This document shows, in pieces, positions 8,017 through 16,237 of a stretch of 64,000 bases of DNA (position 1 is the stretch's first letter; each line of letters begins with the position of its first letter). The notes below the pieces were generated by a model. The model saw only the letters and a list, made by a program, of their open reading frames with translations, had not been told where the DNA came from and did no database searches. Made by a program: the position numbers and the translations under genes. The DNA lies in assembly GCA_937989585.1 (NCBI GenBank), contig CALKRW010000053.1, positions 67,008 through 131,007 of the forward strand, written 5' to 3'. The stretch is from an uncultured Porphyromonadaceae bacterium (GTDB lineage Bacteria > Bacteroidota > Bacteroidia > Bacteroidales > Muribaculaceae).

Positions 8017-10593
8017 ATGTTGGAAGAAGACCGCATAGTTAAAATCAATATTGAAAACGAGATGAAATCGGCATACATCGATTATTCGATGTCGGTCATT
8101 GTGTCCCGTGCTCTCCCCGATGCCCGAGACGGCCTGAAGCCCGTGCAGCGACGTGTGCTGTTCGGAATGGACGTTATGGGCAATAATAGCGACAAGCCCC
8201 ATAAGAAGTCGGCAAACTGTGTCGGCGAGGTCATGGGTAAGTATCACCCCCATGGCGACTCGTCAATCTACGGTACAGTAGTCCGTCTGGCTCAGGGCTG
8301 GAATATGCGATACTGCCTTGTCGACGGTCACGGTAACTTCGGTTCTGTCGATGGAGCTTCACCTGCCGCCATGCGTTACACTGAGGTGCGCCTTGACAAG
8401 ATGGGCGAGGAAATGCTTACTGACATCAATGACGATACGGTCGATTTCCAGCCGACATACGATAATGCACGCCGCGAGCCTGTCGTTCTCCCCACACGTT
8501 TCCCCAACCTGTTGGTAAACGGCGCTGCCGGTATCGCCGTCGGTATGGCCACAAACATGCCGCCTCACAACCTCAAGGAGTCAATCAATGCTTCTATCGC
8601 ACTGCTCGAGAATCCCGATATTACCATTGATGAACTCATCAAGCATATTCCGGCTCCTGATTTCCCTACCGGTGGCACTATATATGGTTATAACGGTGTT
8701 CTAGACGCGTACCGTACGGGACGCGGTCGAATTATAATCCGTGCCCGTGCCGAGATTGAATCTGAGGCAAACCACGAGTCAATCATCATCAACGAGATAC
8801 CATATGGCGTCAACAAGGCTGAACTCATTAAATATATAGCCGACCTGGTCAACGAGAAGAAACTAGACGGCATCGCCGACATCAATGACGAGACCGACTT
8901 CGAGGGCATGCGCATCGTTATCAAACTCAAGAGCGATGCCAATGCCAACGTTGTCCTCAACAAACTCTACAAGATGACTCAGTTGCAGGCATCGTTCTCT
9001 GTCAATAATGTCGCTCTTGTCGGAGGTCGCCCCCGCACTCTCAATCTTAAGGAACTCCTTGAGGCGTTTGTCGCTCACCGTCATGAAATAGTCATTCGGC
9101 GTACCAGATTCCGCCTTAACAAGGCGATGGAACGTCTGCACATACTCGAGGGCCTGATCATAGCCTCCCAGCATATTGACGAGGTTATCGCCATCATCCG
9201 TTCGTCGGCTAATGTCGACGAGGCCAAGCAGCGGCTCATGGAACGATTCTCGCTGACCGACGCTCAGGTCACTGCTATCGTCGAGATGCGGCTCCGCAAC
9301 CTTACCGCCCTGGAGCAGACAAAACTCGAAGAAGATCTGGCCAAACTTCAGGAATATGTAGCCGAACTCGAACTTATCCTGAATGACGAGGGTCACTGCC
9401 GTCAGGTTATAATCAACGAACTTGCCGAAGTCCGTGACAAATTCGGCGATAGCCGTAGGACTGATATCGACTATACCGCTGGTGACTTCAACGCCGAGGA
9501 TTTCTATTCCGATGATGACATGATCATCACCATTTCGCATCTCGGATATATCAAGCGTACTCCCCTCAGCGAGTTCCGCACCCAGGGTCGTGGCGGTGTC
9601 GGTGCCAAGGGTGCCGACTCGCGCGACAGCGACTTCATAGAGCATATATACCAGGCCTCGATGCATTCAACCATGCTATTCTTCACTCAGAGTGGCCTGG
9701 TTTATAAGATGAAGGTATACGAACTCCCCGAGGGTGCAAAGAATTCTAAGGGTCGTGCGCTACAGAATCTTCTCAACATCGAGGCCGGCGATGCGGTCAA
9801 CGCATATATCTCATGCAAGCAACTCGATGATGTCGAATATGTATCCTCGCATAACCTTGTCTTCGCTACTGCCCGTGGCGTTGTCAAGAAAACCTGTCTG
9901 TCCGAATACGCCCGTGTTATGGCTAAGGGCAAGAAGGCAATCGTTCTCCGCGAAGGCGACCGCCTTGTCGGTGTCGAACTCACCGACGGCAACTGCGACA
10001 TTCTGCTTGCCAATCGTGGGGGCCGTGCTATCCGCTTCAACGAAAGCAAGGTGCGCCAGATGGGGCGTGTCTCGGCAGGTGTCCGTGGCATGACTCTCGA
10101 TGGCCCGGAAGACCATGTTGTCGGTCTCATATCCATGGAGCCCGGAACGGCTAATACTATCCTTGCCCTCAGTGAGAAAGGAATCGGTAAACGTTCCGAA
10201 CTGGAATCATATCGCACGACAAACCGTGGCGGTAAGGGTGTCAAGACTATCAACGTCACTGAGAAGACTGGTCCTTTGGTCGCCTTCAAGAGCGTCAACG
10301 ACGAAGAGGATCTTGTAATCATAAACCGTTCCGGTATAACTCTGCGTATACGTCTTGCGGCAGTTCCTGTGCGCGGACGCGCCACTATGGGTGTCAAGAT
10401 TATAAACCTCGATAAGCGTGGTGATGACATCGCTTCGGTCTGCGTCGTCCCCACTGATCCCGAGGAAGAAACACAGGAGGTTGCCGCCGAGGCATCGGCC
10501 GTACTCCCCGAGGAACTTGATGCTGAGGAATTTGTCGAGGAGGAGATCATCGATGATGAGCCTGCTGACGATGATAATGACAACGAAGAGTAA
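8017..10593 (+). CDS. gyrA: DNA gyrase subunit A
   Basis: 858 residues. GyrA makes and reseals the double-strand break during ATP-driven negative supercoiling. The breakage-reunion domain starts RIVKINIENEMKSAYIDYSMSVIVSRALPDARDGLKPVQRR, with catalytic Tyr121 in AAMRYTEV. The quinolone pocket reads HPHGDSSIYG: Ser82 (E. coli Ser83) is kept, while the residue matching E. coli Asp87 is Gly86. The C-terminal beta-pinwheel starts with a GyrA-box-like QGRGGVG near residue 523. The protein ends in a strongly acidic tail (EEFVEEEIIDDEPADDDNDNEE). The length is normal, and the gene appears to be transcribed alone. Confidence 0.97.
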   Translation: MLEEDRIVKINIENEMKSAYIDYSMSVIVSRALPDARDGLKPVQRRVLFGMDVMGNNSDKPHKKSANCVGEVMGKYHPHGDSSIYGTVVRLAQGWNMRYCLVDGHGNFGSVDGASPAAMRYTEVRLDKMGEEMLTDINDDTVDFQPTYDNARREPVVLPTRFPNLLVNGAAGIAVGMATNMPPHNLKESINASIALLENPDITIDELIKHIPAPDFPTGGTIYGYNGVLDAYRTGRGRIIIRARAEIESEANHESIIINEIPYGVNKAELIKYIADLVNEKKLDGIADINDETDFEGMRIVIKLKSDANANVVLNKLYKMTQLQASFSVNNVALVGGRPRTLNLKELLEAFVAHRHEIVIRRTRFRLNKAMERLHILEGLIIASQHIDEVIAIIRSSANVDEAKQRLMERFSLTDAQVTAIVEMRLRNLTALEQTKLEEDLAKLQEYVAELELILNDEGHCRQVIINELAEVRDKFGDSRRTDIDYTAGDFNAEDFYSDDDMIITISHLGYIKRTPLSEFRTQGRGGVGAKGADSRDSDFIEHIYQASMHSTMLFFTQSGLVYKMKVYELPEGAKNSKGRALQNLLNIEAGDAVNAYISCKQLDDVEYVSSHNLVFATARGVVKKTCLSEYARVMAKGKKAIVLREGDRLVGVELTDGNCDILLANRGGRAIRFNESKVRQMGRVSAGVRGMTLDGPEDHVVGLISMEPGTANTILALSEKGIGKRSELESYRTTNRGGKGVKTINVTEKTGPLVAFKSVNDEEDLVIINRSGITLRIRLAAVPVRGRATMGVKIINLDKRGDDIASVCVVPTDPEEETQEVAAEASAVLPEELDAEEFVEEEIIDDEPADDDNDNEE

Positions 10594-10600
10594 TTTACTA

Positions 10601-10630
10601 TTTGTTTTTCAAAATAAAATATTACCTTTG
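10601..10630 (+). promoter_or_regulatory. Promoter for the TPR protein gene
   Basis: TTTG at 10601-10604 and TACCTTTG at 10623-10630, 18 bp apart, match the Bacteroidetes -33/-7 pair closely. Transcription would start near 10637, leaving a leader of about 100 nt with a near-repeat TAAACTTAAG at about 10634 and 10659. Confidence 0.7.
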
Positions 10631-10737
10631 TGCTAAACTTAAGTGATGTCAGAACGTTAAACTTAAGAACTTGGCCTGAGTCTAATAGACAATACAAATA
10701 TAACAAAAACATAATCACTCTAAATTTCTCCAATCTC

Positions 10738-11970
10738 ATGAAGAAAATTCTTATTCTTTCGGCTCTCGCAGTGACAGCCTTTGCAGCATCTGCTCAGGAA
10801 ACTGTTGTCAAGGAGGCTGAAAAAGCCATGAAAAGCGGAAAACCTTATTCCGAGGTTGAGGCAATGATTGCTCCTGCCAAGCAGGATGCCGTTACCGGTA
10901 AGCAGGCTCAGACCTACTATATCCCCGGCAAGACTGCTTTCAAACAGTATGATGACATGCTTGGCAAACGTCAGTTTGGCATGTACAAGGAAGATGATCC
11001 CAAGACTCCGGAGATTTTCCACACCATGGCAAAAGACCTTCTCGGCGGCTATGACAACTACATGAAAGCCCTCTCGCTCGATACTGTTGTTGATGAAAAA
11101 GGCAAGGTAAAAACAAAATATTCCAAGGAGATCCTTTCGACTCTTCAGGGACATTATAACGATTTCAATGTTACAGCAGTTGACTTCTGGAATGCCAAGG
11201 ATTATGGCAACGCCTACCGTTGCTGGCAGATTTTCCTTGATTTCCCCTCGAAACCCGGACTGAGCAAGAACCAGAAGGTCCCTGCCGACAGTGTTCTGGC
11301 TGAGATTATGTACAATCAGGCTCTTGCCGCCTGGCAGAACAATGATCTTCCCTCGGCTCTCGCCGCTTTCCGCAATGCGGACAAGCACGGATACAGCAAG
11401 GAACAGCTTTTCACCTACGGTGCCGCTGTAGCCAACGACAGCAAGGATCTTGAGTCGCTGAAGTATTTTGCTTCAAGAGGTAGCGAGCTCTTCCCGCAGA
11501 ACGACAACTTCGCAAGTCTGCTCATTAATTATTATCTTGGCTCCAAGAAATATGACGAGGCTCTCGAGTATCTCAACGACGCCGTCGCAAAGAATCCCGG
11601 CAACGCGCAGTATGTAACCCTTCAGGGTATCATCTATGACAATCAGGGCAAACTTGACGAAGCGATGAAGGCATACGAGAAAGCACTGCAGCTTAACCCC
11701 GAAAACCCCATCGCCAACCTCTACTATGGTCTTGGCCTCAATGCAAAAGCCGGTACTCTTGCTGACAGTTACACTGGGTCTAACTTTGACGCATATAAAA
11801 AGAGCACGATCAACCCCATGCTTCAGGATGCAGTAAAGTATCTCCGCAAAGCATATGAACTCGACAAGAACATCCGTTCGGAATGCCTTAAGGTTCTTGA
11901 CCTCGTCTACTATAACCTTGAGGATGCCGAAGGTCAGGAGTGGGTTAAGAATGCCCGACTTGAAGACTGA
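10738..11970 (+). CDS. Secreted tetratricopeptide-repeat protein
   Basis: 410 residues from ATG at 10738, chosen because MKKILILSALAVTAFAASAQ is a clean signal peptide; upstream codons of the open frame are untranslated leader. The C-terminal half holds TPR-like helical pairs, clearest in YVTLQGIIYDNQGKLDEAMKAYEKALQLNPENPIANLYYGLG. The N-terminal half lacks recognisable motifs. It is probably periplasmic and mediates protein contacts; the partner is unknown. It is common in Bacteroidales as a TPR-containing protein downstream of gyrA. It has its own promoter and a downstream hairpin. Confidence 0.8.
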   Translation: MKKILILSALAVTAFAASAQETVVKEAEKAMKSGKPYSEVEAMIAPAKQDAVTGKQAQTYYIPGKTAFKQYDDMLGKRQFGMYKEDDPKTPEIFHTMAKDLLGGYDNYMKALSLDTVVDEKGKVKTKYSKEILSTLQGHYNDFNVTAVDFWNAKDYGNAYRCWQIFLDFPSKPGLSKNQKVPADSVLAEIMYNQALAAWQNNDLPSALAAFRNADKHGYSKEQLFTYGAAVANDSKDLESLKYFASRGSELFPQNDNFASLLINYYLGSKKYDEALEYLNDAVAKNPGNAQYVTLQGIIYDNQGKLDEAMKAYEKALQLNPENPIANLYYGLGLNAKAGTLADSYTGSNFDAYKKSTINPMLQDAVKYLRKAYELDKNIRSECLKVLDLVYYNLEDAEGQEWVKNARLED

Positions 11971-12003
11971 CAGTCATATCTGATTTTACAACATCCATAT
12001 ATG

Positions 12004-12041
12004 CAACGCCGCCGGTTTATGCCGCCGGCGTTGACTGTTTT
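12004..12041 (+). terminator. Probable terminator of the TPR gene
   Basis: GC-rich stem CAACGCCG/CGGCGTTG with an inner CGG/CCG pairing around TTTATG, followed by a short T-run (GACTGTTTT). The U-tract is weak. The core GCCGGTTTATGCCGCCGG belongs to the GGC-rich palindromes seen elsewhere in the window. Confidence 0.6.
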
Positions 12042-12107
12042 ACAGCCGGATTGATGTTTGTCACATGTCCGGGGTGTCATTTGGCCTGTTCAGATGTTTT
12101 ATTTTTC

Positions 12108-12138
12108 TTGCCGTTTTGACTGATACTTTGTACCTTTG
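12108..12138 (+). promoter_or_regulatory. Promoter for the DUF1599-DoxX genes
   Basis: TTG at 12108-12110 and TACCTTTG at 12131-12138 with a 20-bp spacer fit the Bacteroidetes consensus. The start codon at 12158 is only about 15 nt from the predicted transcript start, giving a short leader. Confidence 0.7.
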
Positions 12139-12157
12139 TCACATTAAAGCCACAACT

Positions 12158-12706
12158 ATGTCAAAGACCCAAAAAGAATTCGATGACGCCATAGCACGTT
12201 GCCGTGATATTTTTAAGAAAAAACTTTTCGACTACGGAGCATCATGGCGCATACTTCGTCCTCAGTCTGTCACAGACCAGTTATTCATAAAGGCAAAACG
12301 TATTCGCACCCTTGAGACAAGCGGTACCTCTGCTGTTGGCGAGGGAATACTCCCCGAATTCATCGCGATTGTAAACTACGCTGTCATCGGGTGCATACAA
12401 CTTGCACTCGGAGCCTCGGATACAAAAGATATCTCTCCCGAGGAGGCTCTGGCGCTATATGATGCCAAGATTGCCGAGGCACGCTCTTTGATGATTGCAA
12501 AAAATACAGACTACGGCGAGGCGTGGCGTGAGATGAGAGTCGCCTCATATACAGACTTCATTCTTACAAAAATCGAGCGTGTCAAGGAGATTGAGGAAAA
12601 TAACGGCATGACCTTGATTTCCGAAGGTATTGACGCTAACTACTTCGACATGCTCAACTACGCGGTATTCGGCATTATTAAACTCACACCGGTTTGCGAA
12701 GAATGA
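12158..12706 (+). CDS. DUF1599 domain protein (duplicated domain)
   Basis: 182 residues from ATG at 12158; the longer open frame upstream covers the promoter and is not coding. Two similar halves each contain a KxxDYGxxWR motif: FDYGASWRILRPQSVTDQLFIKAKRIR and TDYGEAWREMRVASYTDFILTKIERVK, each followed by a GEGI/SEGI segment and an N-Y-A-V helix. This is the DUF1599 family, a probable nucleotide-modifying protein (MazG-like folds have been suggested). The biochemical role is unproven. The stop overlaps the next start by ATGA, so the two genes are likely translationally coupled, as in the same gene pair in Bacteroides. Confidence 0.8.
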   Translation: MSKTQKEFDDAIARCRDIFKKKLFDYGASWRILRPQSVTDQLFIKAKRIRTLETSGTSAVGEGILPEFIAIVNYAVIGCIQLALGASDTKDISPEEALALYDAKIAEARSLMIAKNTDYGEAWREMRVASYTDFILTKIERVKEIEENNGMTLISEGIDANYFDMLNYAVFGIIKLTPVCEE

Positions 12707-14001
12707 AACCCTCATTCACAATACGTAATCCTAAAGCCACGACCGTGCTGGTTTGGACACTCCGTGTCATGCTTGGCGCGGTCTTTGTCTTTTCAGGCTT
12801 TGCGAAGACCGTCGACCCCTGGGGGACGATGTACAAGTTTGGCGAATATTTCTCGGCATGGGGCATGGACATCCCCCGTGAAATTAGCCTGATACTCGGA
12901 TCTTCGCTTTCTGTTTTTGAACTTGCGCTTGGAGCCATGCTGCTGCTTGGCTGTTTCCGGCGGGTCGCTGCATGGCTTACAGCCGGTTTTATGGCTGCGA
13001 TGACTCTCCTGACGGTTTATATCTATTTCAAGGACCCTGTGAGCGATTGCGGATGTTTTGGAGACGCGCTTGTCATCAGCAACGGGGCGACTTTATTGAA
13101 AAACATCATACTTTGTGTCCCGGCGTTTTTTATTCTGACTTTAAATACGAAGGCTTCGGGACTCGTGAAGATGAAACTTCAGTGGCTCGCGGCGATTGTT
13201 GTCATTGCTTATGGAGCCGGATTGGCATTCATTGGCTATTATGTACAGCCATTGATTGATTTCCGTCCCTTCCCGGTCGGCTATAATATTGCTCCTGTCC
13301 AGACTCAGCCTGTCGACATGAAGGGAATGAGATTCGTATATGAACGTGACGGCGAGCGACGTGAGTTTGATGCTGATGATATACCCGAGGATGATTCCTG
13401 GACTTTTGTTGAGCGTATCGAACCGGAATCTACCACATTGTCCTCTGACTTTGTCATCAATGACGAGGAAGGCGATGACGTTACATCCGATGTAATTCCC
13501 GAGCATGGCAAGACCCTGCTGATGCTGATATCCGATCCGCGTGTCGTTGGACTGTCGCGTAGTCATTCGGCCGATAAGTTTGCCGAGGCCATGTCGGACT
13601 CAGACGGCAATTTTGCAGTCGTGGTCGCCGCTGATTATCCAGGAGGAAGCGAGGCCTGGAGTGAGAGGGTACATGCTGACAACTATGAGGTATATCAGGC
13701 CGAGGACACTGACCTGAAGATGCTTGCACGCGGTGACATAGCCCTCGTGTATATCGTTGACGGAAACATCGCGTGGAAATATAATGCATATCACTTTGCG
13801 CCTGACTTTTCTGACCGTTGCGTTGCAAAGCCGGCGCTTCTTGACGAAGTCAGACCCGTTTACGAGGAATATTCGCTTCTGACATGGACACTTTGGACTG
13901 TTGCCGTTCTCCTGCTTATTATCGCAGCCGGTCCGATTCTGCGCCTTCTTCGTCCGGGAAAAGCAAAAAAGCCCGCAAAAGAGACTGCCGAAGTAAAGTG
14001 A
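12703..14001 (+). CDS. DoxX/MauE-like membrane protein with C-terminal periplasmic domain
   Basis: 432 residues from the ATG in the ATGA overlap. The N-terminal half has DoxX/MauE-type membrane helices (VLVWTLRVMLGAVFVFSGFAKTVDPWGT) and the DCGCFGD motif typical of this branch, whose cysteines suggest thiol chemistry. Further helices follow to about residue 200. A soluble domain with a thioredoxin-like layout (KTLLMLISDP, then later strands) comes next, but the expected CXXC site is replaced by SDPRVVGLSRS. A last helix lies near 400-420. The protein sits immediately upstream of tpiA in Bacteroides too. It is a possible partner of an oxidoreductase; function is not established. Confidence 0.75.
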   Translation: MKPSFTIRNPKATTVLVWTLRVMLGAVFVFSGFAKTVDPWGTMYKFGEYFSAWGMDIPREISLILGSSLSVFELALGAMLLLGCFRRVAAWLTAGFMAAMTLLTVYIYFKDPVSDCGCFGDALVISNGATLLKNIILCVPAFFILTLNTKASGLVKMKLQWLAAIVVIAYGAGLAFIGYYVQPLIDFRPFPVGYNIAPVQTQPVDMKGMRFVYERDGERREFDADDIPEDDSWTFVERIEPESTTLSSDFVINDEEGDDVTSDVIPEHGKTLLMLISDPRVVGLSRSHSADKFAEAMSDSDGNFAVVVAADYPGGSEAWSERVHADNYEVYQAEDTDLKMLARGDIALVYIVDGNIAWKYNAYHFAPDFSDRCVAKPALLDEVRPVYEEYSLLTWTLWTVAVLLLIIAAGPILRLLRPGKAKKPAKETAEVK

Positions 14002-14096
14002 TTCGTGATATTTAGCATATTCTTTGATAAATCCTCACTCTCAGAAATAAACGAGATTTCGGTCGTGTTAATACTGACGCCTGGGATAAATATATT

Positions 14097-14128
14097 TTTG
14101 TCCAACTCACAAAAAATCCCTAAATTTG
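14097..14128 (+). promoter_or_regulatory. Promoter for tpiA
   Basis: TTTG at 14097-14100 and TAAATTTG at 14121-14128 with exactly 20 bp between them: a textbook Bacteroidetes promoter. The leader to the tpiA start at 14166 is about 30 nt. Confidence 0.8.
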
Positions 14129-14165
14129 CACTCTAAAATTAATTAACATATTAAATCAAACCAAA

Positions 14166-14924
14166 ATGAGAAAGAATATTGTTGCAGGCAACTGGAAAAT
14201 GAACACCACTCTGCCCGAGGGTGTAAAACTCGCCAAGGAAGTGAACGACGCACTTACCGACGTTCAGCCCAAGTGCGACGTTATCGTTTGCGTTCCCTTC
14301 ACACACCTCGCCTCTGTTAACGCTGTGATTACCAATGTTGACAAACTCGGCCTTGGCGCTGAGAATTGTGCTGATCACGCTAAGGGTGCATATACGGGTG
14401 AAGTCTCTGCCGCCATGGTTGCTTCGACAGGTGCGAAATATGTAATTCTCGGTCACTCCGAGCGCCGTCAGTATTACTGCGAGACCTCCGAGACTCTCCG
14501 CGAGAAAGTCGCTCTTGCTCTGGAGAATGGCCTTAAGCCGATCTTCTGTGTCGGCGAGGTCCTCGAGGAACGTGAGAACGGCAAGGCTTTCGATGTCGTG
14601 AAAGAGCAACTCGAAGGCGGTCTTTTCAATCTTTCCGCTGACGACTTCCAGAACATAATCATTGCATACGAGCCTGTATGGGCTATTGGCACAGGCAAGA
14701 CTGCCACAGCCGATCAGGCACAGGAGATGCATGCCTTCATCCGCAACGTAATTGCTTCTAAGTACGGTAAGGAAATCGCTGACGGCACTTCCATTCTCTA
14801 CGGTGGTAGTTGCAAGCCCTCGAACGCAAAGGAAATCTTCGCCAAGCCCGACGTTGACGGCGGTCTCATCGGTGGCGCCGCACTCAAGTGCAACGATTTC
14901 ATGGGTATCGTTACCGCATTCTGA
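14166..14924 (+). CDS. tpiA: Triosephosphate isomerase
   Basis: 252 residues, full length for the family. It interconverts dihydroxyacetone phosphate and glyceraldehyde 3-phosphate in glycolysis. The N-terminal GNWKMN supplies the catalytic Asn and Lys, VILGHSERR the catalytic His, AYEPVWAIGTGKTA the catalytic Glu and flexible loop 6, and ILYGGSCKPSNAKEI with LIGGAALK the phosphate site. It has its own strong promoter, and the SPOR and folE genes follow on the same strand at 91 and 8 bp, so the three probably share a transcript. Confidence 0.98.
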   Translation: MRKNIVAGNWKMNTTLPEGVKLAKEVNDALTDVQPKCDVIVCVPFTHLASVNAVITNVDKLGLGAENCADHAKGAYTGEVSAAMVASTGAKYVILGHSERRQYYCETSETLREKVALALENGLKPIFCVGEVLEERENGKAFDVVKEQLEGGLFNLSADDFQNIIIAYEPVWAIGTGKTATADQAQEMHAFIRNVIASKYGKEIADGTSILYGGSCKPSNAKEIFAKPDVDGGLIGGAALKCNDFMGIVTAF

Positions 14925-15015
14925 TTCTGAATCCGTTTACAACAGGGGCGCTCGCCCTGTGACGGTGTCCCTGTTGTTCCTTTCAAATCCTCCCCTCTCA
15001 AATTTATAATACGTT

Positions 15016-15474
15016 ATGCGCGAATTACTCGCAATTGCTCTTATATTTGTCGCTTTCCCGGCCCTTTGTGCTGAAGATCCGGATTCGACTATCGTCTCCC
15101 GTATCAATGCTTCGGGAAACATTTCCGTCGAGCAGCCTATCGGTTTGGGCCAGCGTCTCGAATTTGACGAGACGGAACCTTCCGAGTCCGCCGAGAAACC
15201 GGGCAACAAGGCCACTTCTGTCGGCTATCGCGTGGAAATTTTCGCAGATAACAATCCGCGTACAGCCAAAAGCCAGGCAATGGCACGTCGACGCAACGTT
15301 TCGGCCCGCATGCCCGAACACGCCACTTACATGGTTTTCGAATCGCCTTACTGGCGCGTCAGGGTAGGCGACTTCCGCTCGAGATCTGAAGCCGAGAGTG
15401 CTCTTGCCGACATCCGCCGGGCGTTTCCCGCATACAGCCGCGATTTGCGCATAGTCCGTTCACGCATCAAATAA
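15016..15474 (+). CDS. Secreted SPOR-domain protein
   Basis: 152 residues. A short signal peptide (MRELLAIALIFVAFPALCA) precedes a linker of about 50 residues and a C-terminal SPOR domain (VGYRVEIFADNNPRTAKSQAMA to YWRVRVGDFRSRSEAESALADIRRAFP). SPOR domains bind denuded peptidoglycan glycans, often at division sites. A tpiA-SPOR-folE order is conserved in Bacteroides. The protein is probably periplasmic and peptidoglycan-bound; no catalytic domain is present. Confidence 0.85.
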   Translation: MRELLAIALIFVAFPALCAEDPDSTIVSRINASGNISVEQPIGLGQRLEFDETEPSESAEKPGNKATSVGYRVEIFADNNPRTAKSQAMARRRNVSARMPEHATYMVFESPYWRVRVGDFRSRSEAESALADIRRAFPAYSRDLRIVRSRIK

Positions 15475-15482
15475 ATTACTCA

Positions 15483-16079
15483 ATGTCCGAACGCATCCCT
15501 GTTTCCCCCGAAGACATCAGTAAGGTCGAAGCCATCGCCGGGCACTACAAGGCAATCCTCGAACTCTTGGGCGAGGATACCTCCCGCGAAGGGCTTTCGA
15601 AGACACCGATGCGCGCCGCGCGTGCCCTGTGGTACATTACATCGGGCTATCGTCAGGACGCGGCCGAGGTAATGAATCAGGCTATCTTCCAGCATGCCGG
15701 TTCAAGTATGGTAGTGGTCAGGGACATCGAGTTCTATTCGCTTTGCGAGCATCACATCCTTCCGTTTTTTGGTAAAATATCCGTCGGTTATATTCCCGAC
15801 GGCAAGATGATAGGTCTTAGCAAACTTGCAAGGCTTGTCAATGTCTTCGCCCAGCGCCTCCAGGTTCAGGAAAGACTCACGGCACAGATATGCGCCTCTA
15901 TCATGGAGACCCTTCACGCCCGAGGTGCGATAGTTCTCTGTCGCGGTGAGCACCTTTGCATGAAGATGCGGGGTGTCGAGAAAGAGTCTTCGTCTACTAC
16001 TACGCTCGATTACGCGGGCGACTTCTCCGGTGACCCTTCCCTCCGCGCCGAGTTCTTCAACGCCCTTTCTGCCCTCTGA
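15483..16079 (+). CDS. folE: GTP cyclohydrolase I
   Basis: 198 residues. It converts GTP to dihydroneopterin triphosphate, the first step of tetrahydrofolate (or queuosine) synthesis. Zinc ligands are visible: Cys and His in SLCEHHILPF and Cys in GEHLCMKMRGV. The GTP-binding segments GYIPDGKMIGLSKLARLVNVFAQRLQVQERLT are intact. It starts 8 bp after the SPOR stop, so it is in the same operon. A terminator hairpin follows. Confidence 0.96.
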   Translation: MSERIPVSPEDISKVEAIAGHYKAILELLGEDTSREGLSKTPMRAARALWYITSGYRQDAAEVMNQAIFQHAGSSMVVVRDIEFYSLCEHHILPFFGKISVGYIPDGKMIGLSKLARLVNVFAQRLQVQERLTAQICASIMETLHARGAIVLCRGEHLCMKMRGVEKESSSTTTLDYAGDFSGDPSLRAEFFNALSAL

Positions 16080-16092
16080 CCTCATAAAGCCC

Positions 16093-16120
16093 GCCTGACC
16101 GCAGGCTTTTGTTATTTTTA
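16093..16120 (+). terminator. Terminator after folE
   Basis: Short stem GCCTG-ACCG-CAGGC followed by TTTTGTTATTTTTA. Small but with a good T-rich tail. Confidence 0.6.
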
Positions 16121-16148
16121 TTGAACTAATCAATCCCACGTCTTCTTA

Positions 16149-16164
16149 GTGAGTATATTCTCAC
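16149..16164. promoter_or_regulatory. Perfect short inverted repeat upstream of glnN
   Basis: GTGAG-TATATT-CTCAC lies 74 bp before the glnN start. Its size and position would suit a regulator operator, but the binding protein is unknown and a chance palindrome is possible. No clear TAnnTTTG element was found for glnN. Confidence 0.25.
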
Positions 16165-16237
16165 ACCCTGTCACGATTTCAATAGATTCAGTTTTTATAA
16201 AGCCATTCATCCACTAAGTCTTTCAATATAATTTTTT

